A stretch of 64,000 nucleotides of DNA. It comes from Thermodesulfobacteriota bacterium (lineage in GTDB: Bacteria; Desulfobacterota; Desulfobacteria; Desulfobacterales; JAUWMJ01). The position numbers and the translations under genes were made by a program. The stretch's first letter is position 1. Each line of letters begins with the position of its first letter. The DNA is taken from the NCBI GenBank assembly GCA_034189135.1, contig JAXHVO010000062.1:1-64000 (forward strand), in the 5' to 3' direction. Shown piece after piece: positions 55,050 to 64,000 of this stretch. The notes beneath the pieces were generated by a model. That model was not told the DNA's origin. It ran no database searches and saw only the letters and a program-made list of their open reading frames with translations.

Positions 55050-57200
55050 ATGAACCGTTTTGCCTATCGAACCACAGGACTTGCCATAAAAGCGCTCGCC
55101 GGCCTTTCAAAGGCAAAAATAAATGTGCATGGGACGGATCATATTCCCCACGGCTCCGTCATTTTTGTTATCAATCATTTTACCCGAATTGAAACCCTGC
55201 TGATGCCGTATTACATCTTTAAATTAACCAAAACCCCGGTATGGTCTCTGGCCGATTATGGGCTGTTTAAGGGCACGCTGGGCACCCTTCTTGATATGGT
55301 GGGTGCAGTTTCCACTAAAGATCCGGACAGGGATTTGCTGATCGTAAAAAGCCTCCTTACCGGAGAGTCTTCCTGGATCATTTTCCCCGAAGGCCGGATG
55401 GTGAAAAATAAAAAAATAGTAGAAAAGGGGCAATTTATGATCTCATATGCCGGTGGAAAGCACCCTCCCCATACCGGTGCCGCCACTCTGGCGCTGAGAA
55501 CGGAATTTTACCGGCAGCGTCTGGCAACAATGAATGAAAAAGTTCCCGAGGAAGCAAAATATATAATGGAACTTTTTCAAATTGATTCCATTGAGCCGGT
55601 ACTAGAAAAAAGTACCTATATTGTTCCCGTGAATTTGACTTATTACCCGATCCGAGTCCGGGAAAATATTTTGAGCAATCTTGCCGTTCAGTTGGTTGAA
55701 GATATCCCGGAAAGAGCGGTGGAAGAAATTATGGCTGAAGGCACCATGCTGCTTTCCGGGGTGGATGTGGACATACGATTCGGTAAACCTATTTCGATAA
55801 AAGAATGCGTTCAATCCAAAGCGATAAGCAGGGATATTTCAAAAAAACAAAGAATAAAATTTGATGATAAACTTCCTTCATTGCTGAGAATGCGGAAGGA
55901 AGCTTTAAGGATTATGCAGCGATATATGTCGTCGATTTACTCTTTAACCACAGTCAATCACGACCATCTTTTTGCTTCAATGCTCAGAATGACTCCCCGG
56001 AAAAAAATTAACCCGAAGAATTTGATGAGAAGAGTATTTCTTGCAGCATTATTTCTAAGAGACCAGACCGAATTCTATCTCCATAAAAGCTTGGAAGGGA
56101 ATCAAACACATCTGCTTACAGACGATCGGTTGAACAAATTTTCCGATTTTCTCGAAATCGCCCTGGAAAAGAATATCGTGAAGAAAAAAGGAGATATTTT
56201 ATTGAAGGACCGGTCGAGATTCTCTTCTCCTTACGATTTTCATCGTGCAAGAATAGACAACCCCATAGAAGTGATGGCCAATGCGGTCGAGCCGCTCATC
56301 ATACTGCAACGCAAAGTTCGAAAGCTTGCCCGCCAGCCCGGATTCTGGATAAAACGCAAAGTGGCCGGGTATCTGATTAAAAAGGCAATCGATGAATATG
56401 AAACAGACTACAATGAATTTTATATAGAGGGGGAATCTAAAAATAAAGAGGTGGGAATGCCCCGTCTGGTTAAAGGGAGATCGAAGGATACGGGAGTTGT
56501 TCTCATCCATGGGTATATGGCCGCTCCACCCGAGGTAATAGGGCTTGCAGACTATCTTGGCCGAAAGGGATTATGGGTATATGTACCAAGGGTGAAAGGT
56601 CACGGGACTTCTCCTGAAGACCTGGCTGTTCGATCATATAAGAACTGGATTGAATCAGTTGATGACGGATATGCCATAATAGACAGCCTTTGTAAGCGTG
56701 TGGTGGTGGGGGGATTTTCCAACGGTGCCGGTTTGGCCCTTGAACTGGCGGCCAGAGTTAAAAATATTGAAGGTGTTTTTGCCGTTTGCCCCCCACTAAG
56801 GCTTCAAGATTTCTCATCAAAGTTCGCATCTGCGGTAGATGTGTGGAACAAGTTGATGAACAGGGTTCACCTGGATGACGCCAAAATGGAATTTGTGGAA
56901 AATAACCCGGAAAACCCTCATATAAATTATTTGCGCAATCCCATTTCCGGTGTAAGAGAACTTGTGCGTTTGATGGATTCAGTTGAGCCAAAATTGGCCG
57001 ACATAAAAGTGCCTGCACTTATCGCACAATCCCAGGGAGATCCTGTGGTAGACCCGAAAGGCTCAAAGAGAATTTTTGAGCTTTTAGGTTCAAAAGACAA
57101 GGAATACATCCTTTTTAATTTTGAACGCCACGGCATATTATTGGGGGATGGGTCAAAAAGAGTGCATAAAGCCATATGGGACTTTATCAGGCACCTGTAA
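55050..57200 (+). CDS. PlsC-like acyltransferase fused to an alpha/beta hydrolase
   Basis: The 716-residue protein joins a lysophospholipid acyltransferase-like domain (about 25-260) and an alpha/beta hydrolase domain (about 470-716). The first has VINHFTRIETLLM, an HX4E version of the usual HX4D, and IIFPEGRMVKN. The second has VVLIHGYMAAPPEVIG, the nucleophile elbow VVVGGFSNGAGLALE near 555, and a likely acid and His (ERHGIL) at the end. The middle region (260-470) is helical and unassigned. The two enzymes could edit membrane lipids by transfer and release of acyl groups. It is the first gene of the segment bracketed by the inverted repeats. Confidence 0.82.
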   Translation: MNRFAYRTTGLAIKALAGLSKAKINVHGTDHIPHGSVIFVINHFTRIETLLMPYYIFKLTKTPVWSLADYGLFKGTLGTLLDMVGAVSTKDPDRDLLIVKSLLTGESSWIIFPEGRMVKNKKIVEKGQFMISYAGGKHPPHTGAATLALRTEFYRQRLATMNEKVPEEAKYIMELFQIDSIEPVLEKSTYIVPVNLTYYPIRVRENILSNLAVQLVEDIPERAVEEIMAEGTMLLSGVDVDIRFGKPISIKECVQSKAISRDISKKQRIKFDDKLPSLLRMRKEALRIMQRYMSSIYSLTTVNHDHLFASMLRMTPRKKINPKNLMRRVFLAALFLRDQTEFYLHKSLEGNQTHLLTDDRLNKFSDFLEIALEKNIVKKKGDILLKDRSRFSSPYDFHRARIDNPIEVMANAVEPLIILQRKVRKLARQPGFWIKRKVAGYLIKKAIDEYETDYNEFYIEGESKNKEVGMPRLVKGRSKDTGVVLIHGYMAAPPEVIGLADYLGRKGLWVYVPRVKGHGTSPEDLAVRSYKNWIESVDDGYAIIDSLCKRVVVGGFSNGAGLALELAARVKNIEGVFAVCPPLRLQDFSSKFASAVDVWNKLMNRVHLDDAKMEFVENNPENPHINYLRNPISGVRELVRLMDSVEPKLADIKVPALIAQSQGDPVVDPKGSKRIFELLGSKDKEYILFNFERHGILLGDGSKRVHKAIWDFIRHL

Positions 57201-57347
57201 CATATCAATTGCATTTGGGTTTGTGTTTTTTTATTGATTTACGGGTAGGATGCGGGTTAGGGGATACTGAGTGAGAGCTGCTCAATGTTGGGACATTTAT
57301 TATGGATTATCCATAGTGAATACCAATGATAACAGTTGGAGGAATAT

Positions 57348-57761
57348 ATGTTTTATAATTCTCAGGAAAGAAAAATTAATTTTGGCCTGCTGGTGATGCG
57401 CGTGGGTTTGGCTGTCATTCTTTTAATCCATTCCATGCCCGGATTGATTGGCGGAGCTGCCTACTGGAAAAAAATAGGGACTGGCCTAAGCTTTATAAAT
57501 ATCGGCCTTCCTCCGGAAGCAATCGGCTTTATTATGATGCTTTTGGAGTCACTTGGTGCACTGAGTCTGTTGTTCGGCTATTTATTCAGGCCATTTTCCA
57601 TTGTGCTGGCGATATTGTATTGTCTCTATTTCTTTAATTATTATAACATCGGTTACCGAACATTGATGTTGTATTCCTTAAGCCTGGCTTCGGTCTTTAT
57701 CGGTTTTGTAAACACAGGGCCGGGGCGATATGCCATAGCGGTCAAACTGGAAAAAAAGTAA
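57348..57761 (+). CDS. DoxX family membrane protein
   Basis: The 137-residue protein has four membrane helices and the DoxX-like pattern LLVMRVGLAVILLIHSMPGL and MLLESLGALSLLFGYLF. DoxX relatives link to quinone or redox-related membrane processes, but roles vary. I prefer ATG 57348, with TTGGAGG in front, over the in-frame TTG at 57336. The M48 gene follows 25 bases later. Confidence 0.8.
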   Translation: MFYNSQERKINFGLLVMRVGLAVILLIHSMPGLIGGAAYWKKIGTGLSFINIGLPPEAIGFIMMLLESLGALSLLFGYLFRPFSIVLAILYCLYFFNYYNIGYRTLMLYSLSLASVFIGFVNTGPGRYAIAVKLEKK

Positions 57762-57786
57762 TATAAAAAGGCCAAACTGAAATAGT

Positions 57787-59040
57787 ATGAACTTTATCGC
57801 CGTGATCATTCTGGTAGTCATCTTTGCCGAATTTATATTAAATTTCATTGCTGAATTATTAAACCTGAGGATGTTGCGAAGCGAAATTCCCCATGCCTTT
57901 CAAGGCTGGTATGATGCCAATCGTTACAGTCAATCACAGGAATATCTTAAAACAAATACGCGATTTGGCTGGGTCGTTTCAGCCTTTGATTTGGTTGTTT
58001 TTCTTCTCTTCTGGTTTTTAAAAGGGTTTCCCCTGGTGGATGGTTGGGTACAGGCATATCATCAGGGGCCTGTGATCAGCGGAATGATTTTTATCGGTGC
58101 CCTGGTATTAATAAAGGCTGTTTTATCCCTGCCCTTTAGCATTTATTCGACATTTGTTATTGAAGAGCGCTTTGGTTTTAATAAAACCACCGGATCCACC
58201 TTTGTAAAGGACTTGGTAAAAGGATTGTTTTTGGCAGTCATTCTGGGAGGGCCTCTTGTTGCAGGGATTCTGGCCTTTTTTGAATATGCCGGTACAGGTG
58301 CCTGGCTGTATTGCTGGATAGCTGTTGCCCTGTACATGCTTGCAGTTCAGTATATTTCACCTACCTGGATTATGCCTCTTTTTAATAAATTCACTTTACT
58401 GGAAGAAGGCGAGCTCAAAAAGGCAATTTTCTCCTATGCGCGTTCGATAGACTTTCCTTTAGAAAATGTTTTTGTGATGGACGGGTCAAAACGTTCGGAA
58501 AAATCAAACGCTTTTTTTACCGGGTTTGGTAAACACAGGCGTATTGTTTTATTCGACACGCTGATAAAACAGCACAAAGTTTCAGAACTGGTAGCTGTTC
58601 TGGCCCATGAAATGGGACATTACAAGAAAAAACACATACAAAAGACGCTCATCATAGGGGTGGCGCAGATGGGAGTCATGTTTTTCCTGCTGTCGATGTT
58701 TATTTCTTATCAGGGACTGTTCGATGCTTTTTATATGGATAAAAAATCAATTTATGCCGGTTTGATCTTTTTTGGCTTATTATACTCTCCGGTGGAATTA
58801 TTTACCGGTCTTTTGATGCAGATGTTTTCTCGGAAGAATGAATATGAGGCGGATAAGTTTTCAGTGGAAACCACCAAAGATCATACTTCAATGGTGAGTG
58901 CATTGAAAAAGCTTTCCGTTCACAACCTGTCGAATCTTTTGCCTCACTGGCTGTATGTATTTTTAAATTATTCCCACCCACCGGTTTTAAAACGGGTGGA
59001 AGCGATTGAGAATATAGCACCCACTATAGTCGAAACGTAA
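57787..59040 (+). CDS. M48 family (Ste24/CAAX-type) membrane metallopeptidase
   Basis: The 417-residue protein has about seven membrane helices and the zinc-binding HExxH in VLAHEMGHYKKKH near residue 277. The third ligand is in NEYEADKFSVE near 354. It also has the conserved MDGSKRSEKSNAFFTGFGKH. The Ste24 layout indicates cleavage of membrane or prenyl-like substrates, or quality control of envelope proteins in bacteria. It is the last gene of the bracketed segment. Confidence 0.92.
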   Translation: MNFIAVIILVVIFAEFILNFIAELLNLRMLRSEIPHAFQGWYDANRYSQSQEYLKTNTRFGWVVSAFDLVVFLLFWFLKGFPLVDGWVQAYHQGPVISGMIFIGALVLIKAVLSLPFSIYSTFVIEERFGFNKTTGSTFVKDLVKGLFLAVILGGPLVAGILAFFEYAGTGAWLYCWIAVALYMLAVQYISPTWIMPLFNKFTLLEEGELKKAIFSYARSIDFPLENVFVMDGSKRSEKSNAFFTGFGKHRRIVLFDTLIKQHKVSELVAVLAHEMGHYKKKHIQKTLIIGVAQMGVMFFLLSMFISYQGLFDAFYMDKKSIYAGLIFFGLLYSPVELFTGLLMQMFSRKNEYEADKFSVETTKDHTSMVSALKKLSVHNLSNLLPHWLYVFLNYSHPPVLKRVEAIENIAPTIVET

Positions 59041-59065
59041 TATCAAGAAAGATCGTGAATACTCA

Positions 59066-59215
59066 GGTGGATAGGCTGAAGACTGTTAGGAAAAAACGCA
59101 TTTTGATACCACGCTTGGTGTAAAAATCACATTCCACCAAAGTACGGCAATCATACTCTTTTGATCCCTTCAGCCTTCAGTCTAAACATCTTCAACCTGA
59201 CTACACGAGTAGTCA
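59066..59215 (-). repeat. Palindromic-ended ~150-bp repeat, copy 2 (inverted)
   Basis: The complement of this stretch aligns with 54866-55013 for most of its length, with several indels in the middle. The shared core is AAAGTACGGCAATCAT at 59139-59154. It fills the gap between two convergent genes, and its end reaches the stop codon of the GTPase gene. Inverted arms GGCTGAAG/CTTCAGCC could act as a shared hairpin there. Confidence 0.85.
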
Positions 59216-60586
59216 CGAATACATTTCCTTTTCGATTTCTTTCACACAATACTTAAAAAGATCAATCAGGGAAACTTCAAAACGATTATTTGTCTGCGCA
59301 TTCTCTATCAGGCGGGCAACACGATCTTTGAGCATCGGCCATATTTTATTAACGGCTTCTGATAAAAATATTGCCGGTTCTTCAAGTACCAGGATTCCTT
59401 TTCCCCGACCATGGTGTTCGGCCAAAAGATAAAGGGCCAGCAGCCGTTTAAAGATTTCCACCAGGGCATCATTTTTCCAGGAAACATCATCTTTGAATAG
59501 ACGGTCAATCAGCTTTTTAACTGAGAAACCGCCAAGTCCTCCGATAAGACCGCCGAGCAGGGCGCCTCCGCCAAGGGAAAGCCCGCCGGCCATAATGTCA
59601 GCAGCCAGTCCAGAAAGGACACCTGAAAGAAATCCCGCCAGGAACCCAACCTCCTTTTCCGTGTAGGTGTTTCCAGTCAGGCCTGAAACTTGCTTAATAT
59701 CGGCTTCGAACTGTGCCCGGCCTTCAGCCTCAATAAGCCAATGTTGTACCAGATGTGTAACATATGCATCGATTTGATTCTGCAGTTCGGATTCGAGTTT
59801 TCTAAAAACCTCTTCTGGCTCCTGGTTGTCGTCTAAAGAAAAACGCTGGTGAGAAGTATGAAGTACTACTTGGGCAGCAGCTCGGGCGCATGCCTCTAAA
59901 ACCGTATCCTGTTGCTGCTGAAAAATATGAATCAGCCTTGACAGGCCTTTGGCCTTTTCCGGTTCGAGCAGAGGCAGAATCATGTTTAACAGTCGTAACT
60001 CCTGGTGCCAGCTTCGGGAGAAAGCATCCAGTACCGTTATATCCTTAAGGCATTTAAAATGACCAAATTGAGAAAAGTAGGCTTTTTCAAGGTTTTTAAG
60101 ATCGATGACCGAAAATTGCAAAGAGGTATCGATCCTGTTTAAAACCATCACAACAGGCTTTTTTAAAGCATCAAGCAGTTTTAATTCATCATTGATATAA
60201 CCGGCATCTTCAGGTTTTTCCTGGGCATTTACCTGATAGAGGACAACATCGCTTTGGGCACGGACATTTCTGGCAGCAGAAAAAGAGCAATACAGCGCCC
60301 GGTTAAATAGCTTGTCCACCACTTCATTCATGATCCATCCGATCCTGCCGTTTTCACGTTCAAGACGGGTCAATAACTTCCCTACATGTCCGAAACCTGG
60401 TGTATCCCAGAGCCATATGACATCATCTTTCCCCTCGAGATATACATGCCGTTCCGGTTCCACAGTCACATGGGGAGCGTCATCTATTTCTCCAATGTCT
60501 TGTCGAAGCAGCGTCCGGGCTAAAGTCGTTTTTCCGATATTGGTATGCGAAATGATGCTGATCAAAATTTCGGTTTTTTTACTCAA
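59213..60586 (-). CDS. DUF3482-type GTPase
   Basis: The 457-residue protein has a P-loop SIISHTNIGKTTLARTLL (weak GxxxxGKT form), a G3 motif WLWDTPGF, and a G4-like MVLNRID. A glycine-rich hydrophobic hairpin (GLSLGGGALLGGLIGGLGGF) lies near residue 350 and may insert in membrane. I chose TTG 60586, which overlaps the DUF2868 stop and has TGGAGA upstream. A longer frame from 60625 or 60754 exists. DUF2868/DUF3482 pairs are known as neighbours. Their task is unknown. Confidence 0.8.
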   Translation of the reverse strand: MSKKTEILISIISHTNIGKTTLARTLLRQDIGEIDDAPHVTVEPERHVYLEGKDDVIWLWDTPGFGHVGKLLTRLERENGRIGWIMNEVVDKLFNRALYCSFSAARNVRAQSDVVLYQVNAQEKPEDAGYINDELKLLDALKKPVVMVLNRIDTSLQFSVIDLKNLEKAYFSQFGHFKCLKDITVLDAFSRSWHQELRLLNMILPLLEPEKAKGLSRLIHIFQQQQDTVLEACARAAAQVVLHTSHQRFSLDDNQEPEEVFRKLESELQNQIDAYVTHLVQHWLIEAEGRAQFEADIKQVSGLTGNTYTEKEVGFLAGFLSGVLSGLAADIMAGGLSLGGGALLGGLIGGLGGFSVKKLIDRLFKDDVSWKNDALVEIFKRLLALYLLAEHHGRGKGILVLEEPAIFLSEAVNKIWPMLKDRVARLIENAQTNNRFEVSLIDLFKYCVKEIEKEMYS

Positions 60587-61949
60587 CGATTTTTCTCCAT
60601 AATGCGGCGGTAAGTTCTGAATCATTTTTACGGCCTGTTTTTTCCAGGTTGGCCCAAAAAAAGCGATCCAATCCGACATAATCATCAAGCAGGGTCTTCC
60701 AGAGCAAGAAACGGGAGTTTTGTTGTTTCCTGGTAAGTCTTGAATAATCCACAATCACGATGCAGGAGTTTAAACGCTGAAGAACCTTGTTTAAAAATTC
60801 GCCATGGACTTCGTTTTCAGGGGTTTGTGCGGCGTTAAAGCAAAACACCGGAATATTCTCCTGATTGAGTGATTGGGGAAGATTTCCTCCCCATGGGATA
60901 TTTTCAACCACAAGTTTTTGCTGATATCCGTAAACCCTTTCAAGCGCTTCGTTTAACAGGTGTAGATTTTTATCATCCAGAGAATAACTGTACGTATAAA
61001 GGGCAAGTTTTGTTGGGCCTAAACGCCATTTATTATAGTAAGACTGGGTCAGGTCCGGTTCAACAGATCTGGATAGTTTCCTTATTGTAAGACCTGTATA
61101 AAAAAGGAGCAGAAACCTGGGAAGAAGAATATAAAAAACAGCCGATGCGGCGAAAAGATGTATCCATGCCGCGCCCATCGTTTCTTTTGGCAGGGTTTGT
61201 TGAGTGAATAGCAGGACAGGTGCAAAAATAACTTTACCAATGCTCATGACAATTGATTTGTCGAAGGTTGAAAACCAGGCAAACTGATATTGCTGAAAGA
61301 GGCCTCTTAAATAAAGGCCGGCCACCACACCACCTGAAAGGGAAATGGCCATACCATGTAGAATTAAGGAAAGTCGGGCAGTTGACAATACATAGGCCTG
61401 TTGTAACCATAGTCTAATAAAATAAATCCTGGCATTTCGTAACAGGTTGGATTTATTTGATTTGTTTGGGAAAAGCAGATTAAGTTTATCCTTTGTAATT
61501 CTACCAAAATTGATCAGTTGAAATGCCATTTTTGCAGGTGGAAGGATAGATTTTCGTAAGACGGTTTTCTTAAACAGCAATGCAAGGTAGATCGCAAGAT
61601 TCCAAACAAGGAGAATCATTAAGGGGTTTAGCAGTATGTTGACCCTGTGGCCGGAACCGAGATAGTTTGCGCCTAAACCGATGAAAAAACTTACCAGCAA
61701 GATCACGCCCAACCTGCCAGGTTTGAAGTCATGGGGCATGTAATAGGAGGAGAAGTTAATATCATGGTGACGGCCGGCAATTTTTTCAAGACTGCGACTG
61801 AACCTGGTAAAGAAATCAGTATCTTTAAGGAAGGGCGCCATATTTTTTCGAACCGTTTCCAACAGGGAAGGAGAAAGGATAACATCTTTATGATCTGTTT
61901 CCCCAAGTGCCCTGAAAAATAATATTCTTCGTGCGTCCTTTTCCAGCAT
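60579..61949 (-). CDS. DUF2868 membrane protein
   Basis: The 456-residue protein has about four or five hydrophobic segments between residues 85 and 270 (for example LGVILLVSFFIGLGANYLG) and a soluble C-terminal part. It precedes and overlaps the GTPase gene, which supports a membrane receptor and GTPase pair. Identification is by recalled association and layout. The N-terminal KDARRILFFRALGETDHKD is characteristic for the family as I remember it. Confidence 0.75.
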   Translation of the reverse strand: MLEKDARRILFFRALGETDHKDVILSPSLLETVRKNMAPFLKDTDFFTRFSRSLEKIAGRHHDINFSSYYMPHDFKPGRLGVILLVSFFIGLGANYLGSGHRVNILLNPLMILLVWNLAIYLALLFKKTVLRKSILPPAKMAFQLINFGRITKDKLNLLFPNKSNKSNLLRNARIYFIRLWLQQAYVLSTARLSLILHGMAISLSGGVVAGLYLRGLFQQYQFAWFSTFDKSIVMSIGKVIFAPVLLFTQQTLPKETMGAAWIHLFAASAVFYILLPRFLLLFYTGLTIRKLSRSVEPDLTQSYYNKWRLGPTKLALYTYSYSLDDKNLHLLNEALERVYGYQQKLVVENIPWGGNLPQSLNQENIPVFCFNAAQTPENEVHGEFLNKVLQRLNSCIVIVDYSRLTRKQQNSRFLLWKTLLDDYVGLDRFFWANLEKTGRKNDSELTAALWRKIVE

Positions 61950-61955
61950 TGATCG

Positions 61956-62192
61956 CTATCCCGCCTTTGGTTCGCCTGTTAAAATCTGTTTAAAGCCTTT
62001 TAATGTACCTTTCCACCCAGTATCATCGCCTGCCATGATGGAGATAATAACGTTATCTTCCACACTGACTTCAAAAACAATCTCCTCTTCTCCAATCTTG
62101 AATACGGCTTCTCCCCATCTTTCAGCGGGAAAGCCGATTGCTTCACAATCATAATCCGTACGAATTTCTCCGGTCATACGTATTTCACTCAT
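61956..62192 (-). CDS. Small conserved-looking protein upstream of the DUF2868/GTPase pair
   Basis: The 78-residue product is acidic and strand-rich (AERWGEAVFKIGEEEIVFEV) with no membrane segment. Its stop is six bases before the DUF2868 start, so it is transcribed and probably translated with that pair. AGGAA lies shortly before its start. I do not recognise a family. Confidence 0.65.
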   Translation of the reverse strand: MSEIRMTGEIRTDYDCEAIGFPAERWGEAVFKIGEEEIVFEVSVEDNVIISIMAGDDTGWKGTLKGFKQILTGEPKAG

Positions 62193-62469
62193 GGCGTTCC
62201 TCCAATTATTGTTCAGTTTCCATGTCTTGTTGCGTAACGTTTTGCAAAAGCCTCAATCCATTATGCAATATGTATACTCTGTATCAGAGAAGAGATTGGA
62301 TTTGCAACCATCTGTTTTTAAATAGCAACTTAATCCTTGACGCATTGCATTAAACCACATATGCTGCAAAATGTCTATGATGTTGAAATCACTTAATATC
62401 ATTGCTATCTATGGACGGGCTTTTTGCAGAGGTCTCTAAATATTTCATAATTTTTTCCATTATAATATT

Positions 62470-63894
62470 GTGAAACATACTGCTATTACTAAAAAAAAGT
62501 GGGTTATATTTTCACTTGTTGCTGTGGCGGTTTTTATGTCGACGCTTGATAGCAGCATTGTAAATATTGCTCTGCCTGCCATCATGAAAGATTTAAAGGT
62601 TCCGCTTACAACCGTTGAATGGATACCCATGATTTATTTGTTAACTGTATCGTCACTGCTGCTTTCTTTCGGACGGCTAAGCGATATAAAGGGACGTAGA
62701 TGGGTGTATTGCCGGGGTTTTTTTATTTTTTCCATTGCATCTTTATTATGTGGTGTATCACCGGATGCCAAATGGCTGATTGCTGCTCGAGCCTTGCAGG
62801 GTATTGCTGCTGCAATGCTCATGGCTTGTTCCCCCGCGCTTGTCGTTGATGCCTTTCCGGCCTCTGAAAGGGGACGGGCACTGGGAATGGTGGGAACAGC
62901 AGTTGCTGCAGGATTAACTGCCGGTCCGCTACTTGGCGGCCTGATTATTGAATTTTTTTCATGGCGGGCAATATTTTTTATTAATATTCCCATTGGTATC
63001 GTATCTGCGATTTTAGCTTTTCAAATTCTTAGAGGGACAAAAGGTGAAATTGTTAGAAGAGAACCTTTTGACTGGAAAGGCGCAGGATTGCTGGCGTTCG
63101 GATTTAGCCTGTTTATTTATGTAATATATAGGGCGTATGACTGGGGATTTGTTTCTGCACCAACAGTTTTACTTTTATTGGCTTCAATTATTTCTCTGGT
63201 GTGGTTTTTCAAGATTGAAAAAGAATCGAATTATCCTATATTTCAAACGTCTCTGTTAAGCATTCGTATCTTTATTTTGCCGGTTATCTCAGCGGCCGTA
63301 CTATTTATCAGTCTTTTTACTGTGGTCTTCCTGATGCCTTTTTATCTTGTTTATCCCTATGGGTTTTCTATTGATAAAGCAGGATATACCATGGTGATCC
63401 CTTTTGCATTTCTTTTTTTTATAAGTCCTTTGTCCGGTTACGTTTCAGACAGTATCGGATCACGCATACTTTGCACATTGGGGATGCTGCTGATGTCCAT
63501 CGCGATGTTTATGTTGTCTAATCTAACACCCTCACATGCATTTATTTCGGTTGCCTTGCCCCTTGCCTTGGTGGGTATCGGTACCGGAATTTTTATATCA
63601 CCAAACAATGCACTCATTATGAGTGCCACCGGTCAGGCTTACCGGGGGGTGGCATCCGGTAGTGTGGCCACATCGCGGAATATTGGTATGGTATTAGGAG
63701 TAGCGATGTCAGGGCTCATTTTTAACAGTATCTTTCATTCACTTAGCGGGGGACTTACCTTAAAGGTTTATAAACCGGAAATGGAAATGTTTTTTATGAC
63801 TGCCTTTAAATGGGCAATGCGTGCCGGAGGAATAGTTGCCGCAATGGGTGTGATTGTTGCCTTTTTACGCGGGCCTGGGACAGGGCATAACTAG
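62470..63894 (+). CDS. MFS drug:H+ antiporter, DHA2 (14-helix) type
   Basis: The 474-residue protein starts with a short basic N-terminus and has about fourteen helices. It shows the family motifs STLDSSIVNIALPAI (motif D1), LSFGRLSDIKGRRWVY (motif A), ALQGIAAAMLMACSPAL (motif B-like) and GTAVAAGLTAGPLLGGLI (motif C). It most likely exports drugs or small toxic compounds. The start is GTG 62470. A TATAAT lies immediately upstream and no ribosome binding site is seen, so either the message is leaderless or the start is uncertain. Confidence 0.88.
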   Translation: MKHTAITKKKWVIFSLVAVAVFMSTLDSSIVNIALPAIMKDLKVPLTTVEWIPMIYLLTVSSLLLSFGRLSDIKGRRWVYCRGFFIFSIASLLCGVSPDAKWLIAARALQGIAAAMLMACSPALVVDAFPASERGRALGMVGTAVAAGLTAGPLLGGLIIEFFSWRAIFFINIPIGIVSAILAFQILRGTKGEIVRREPFDWKGAGLLAFGFSLFIYVIYRAYDWGFVSAPTVLLLLASIISLVWFFKIEKESNYPIFQTSLLSIRIFILPVISAAVLFISLFTVVFLMPFYLVYPYGFSIDKAGYTMVIPFAFLFFISPLSGYVSDSIGSRILCTLGMLLMSIAMFMLSNLTPSHAFISVALPLALVGIGTGIFISPNNALIMSATGQAYRGVASGSVATSRNIGMVLGVAMSGLIFNSIFHSLSGGLTLKVYKPEMEMFFMTAFKWAMRAGGIVAAMGVIVAFLRGPGTGHN

Positions 63895-63939
63895 TATATG
63901 AGCTTTTCAAGTTGATTTTTCTTGAAGGATATATCGAAT

Positions 63940-64000
63940 ATGGTTTCTCATGTGATTTTTAACATCTTTATCTGTTTGTTGAGCATCGTTTTAATGTGGA
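63940..64000 (+). CDS. Start of a probable membrane protein (partial)
   Basis: ATG 63940 follows GAAGGA by ten bases and opens a frame that reads MVSHVIFNIFICLLSIVLMW to the window edge. The hydrophobic stretch suggests a signal or membrane helix. Too short to identify. Confidence 0.4.
   Translation, partial: MVSHVIFNIFICLLSIVLMW

Overview
The window reads as chromosomal DNA of a Gram-negative, probably anaerobic deltaproteobacterium (Desulfobacterota, most likely Desulfobacterales). This placement is inferred from gene families and AT-rich composition, not from a marker-gene comparison. Supporting hints are the outer-membrane and periplasmic proteins (a beta-barrel protein and a LolA-like carrier), several radical-SAM enzymes, a NIL-domain ferredoxin, an acyl-CoA dehydrogenase, and housekeeping genes (fmt, def, rsmB, rpe, aroQ, ribF, mnmA, mtaB) mixed with accessory genes.

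Region 1 (1-22.5 kb) is a surface-glycan or lipid-linked sugar locus. It holds three multi-pass membrane proteins with C-terminal TPRs (TMTC/GT39-like), a VKOR-DsbA disulfide enzyme, a GT39-like membrane protein, a dolichyl-phosphate-mannose-synthase-like GT2, a deacetylase-like protein, five class I or FkbM methyltransferase domains (two of them in fusions), two B12-type radical SAM proteins, a flippase-like membrane protein, a YdcF protein, and a fused sugar oxidoreductase/acetyltransferase. A decayed VKOR fragment lies after the first TPR gene.

Region 2 (22.7-28.7 kb, minus strand) is an export module: LolA-like periplasmic protein, two FtsX-type permeases, an ATPase and an outer-membrane beta-barrel protein. 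The ATPase carries a one-base deletion inside Walker A. A short element with 44-bp inverted ends sits between the ATPase and barrel genes.

Region 3 (28.8-39.3 kb) is housekeeping: aroQ, rpe, a PASTA protein and rsmB, then an insert with a serine hydrolase and a universal stress protein, then fmt, def, a flippase-like protein and ribF, ending at tRNA-Leu(CAG) with its own promoter and terminator.

Region 4 (39.4-50.5 kb, plus strand) holds a DjlA-like co-chaperone, a radical SAM enzyme of the RiPP-maturation type with a possible small downstream peptide, an MBL-fold hydrolase, a PAS protein, a FadR-type regulator with two operator-like sites, and a run of genes of unknown purpose (monohaem cytochrome, Tat-exported MBL protein, 407-aa membrane protein, two unknowns). 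Region 5 (50.5-54.7 kb, minus) holds an acyl-CoA dehydrogenase and the mtaB-mnmA-ferredoxin operon.

Region 6 (54.9-64 kb) has a PlsC acyltransferase/alpha-beta hydrolase fusion, DoxX and an M48 peptidase, bracketed by two inverted copies of a ~150-bp repeat. It is followed by a DUF2868/DUF3482 GTPase pair with a small third gene, and an MFS exporter. No CRISPR array, rRNA, complete insertion sequence or prophage was seen.
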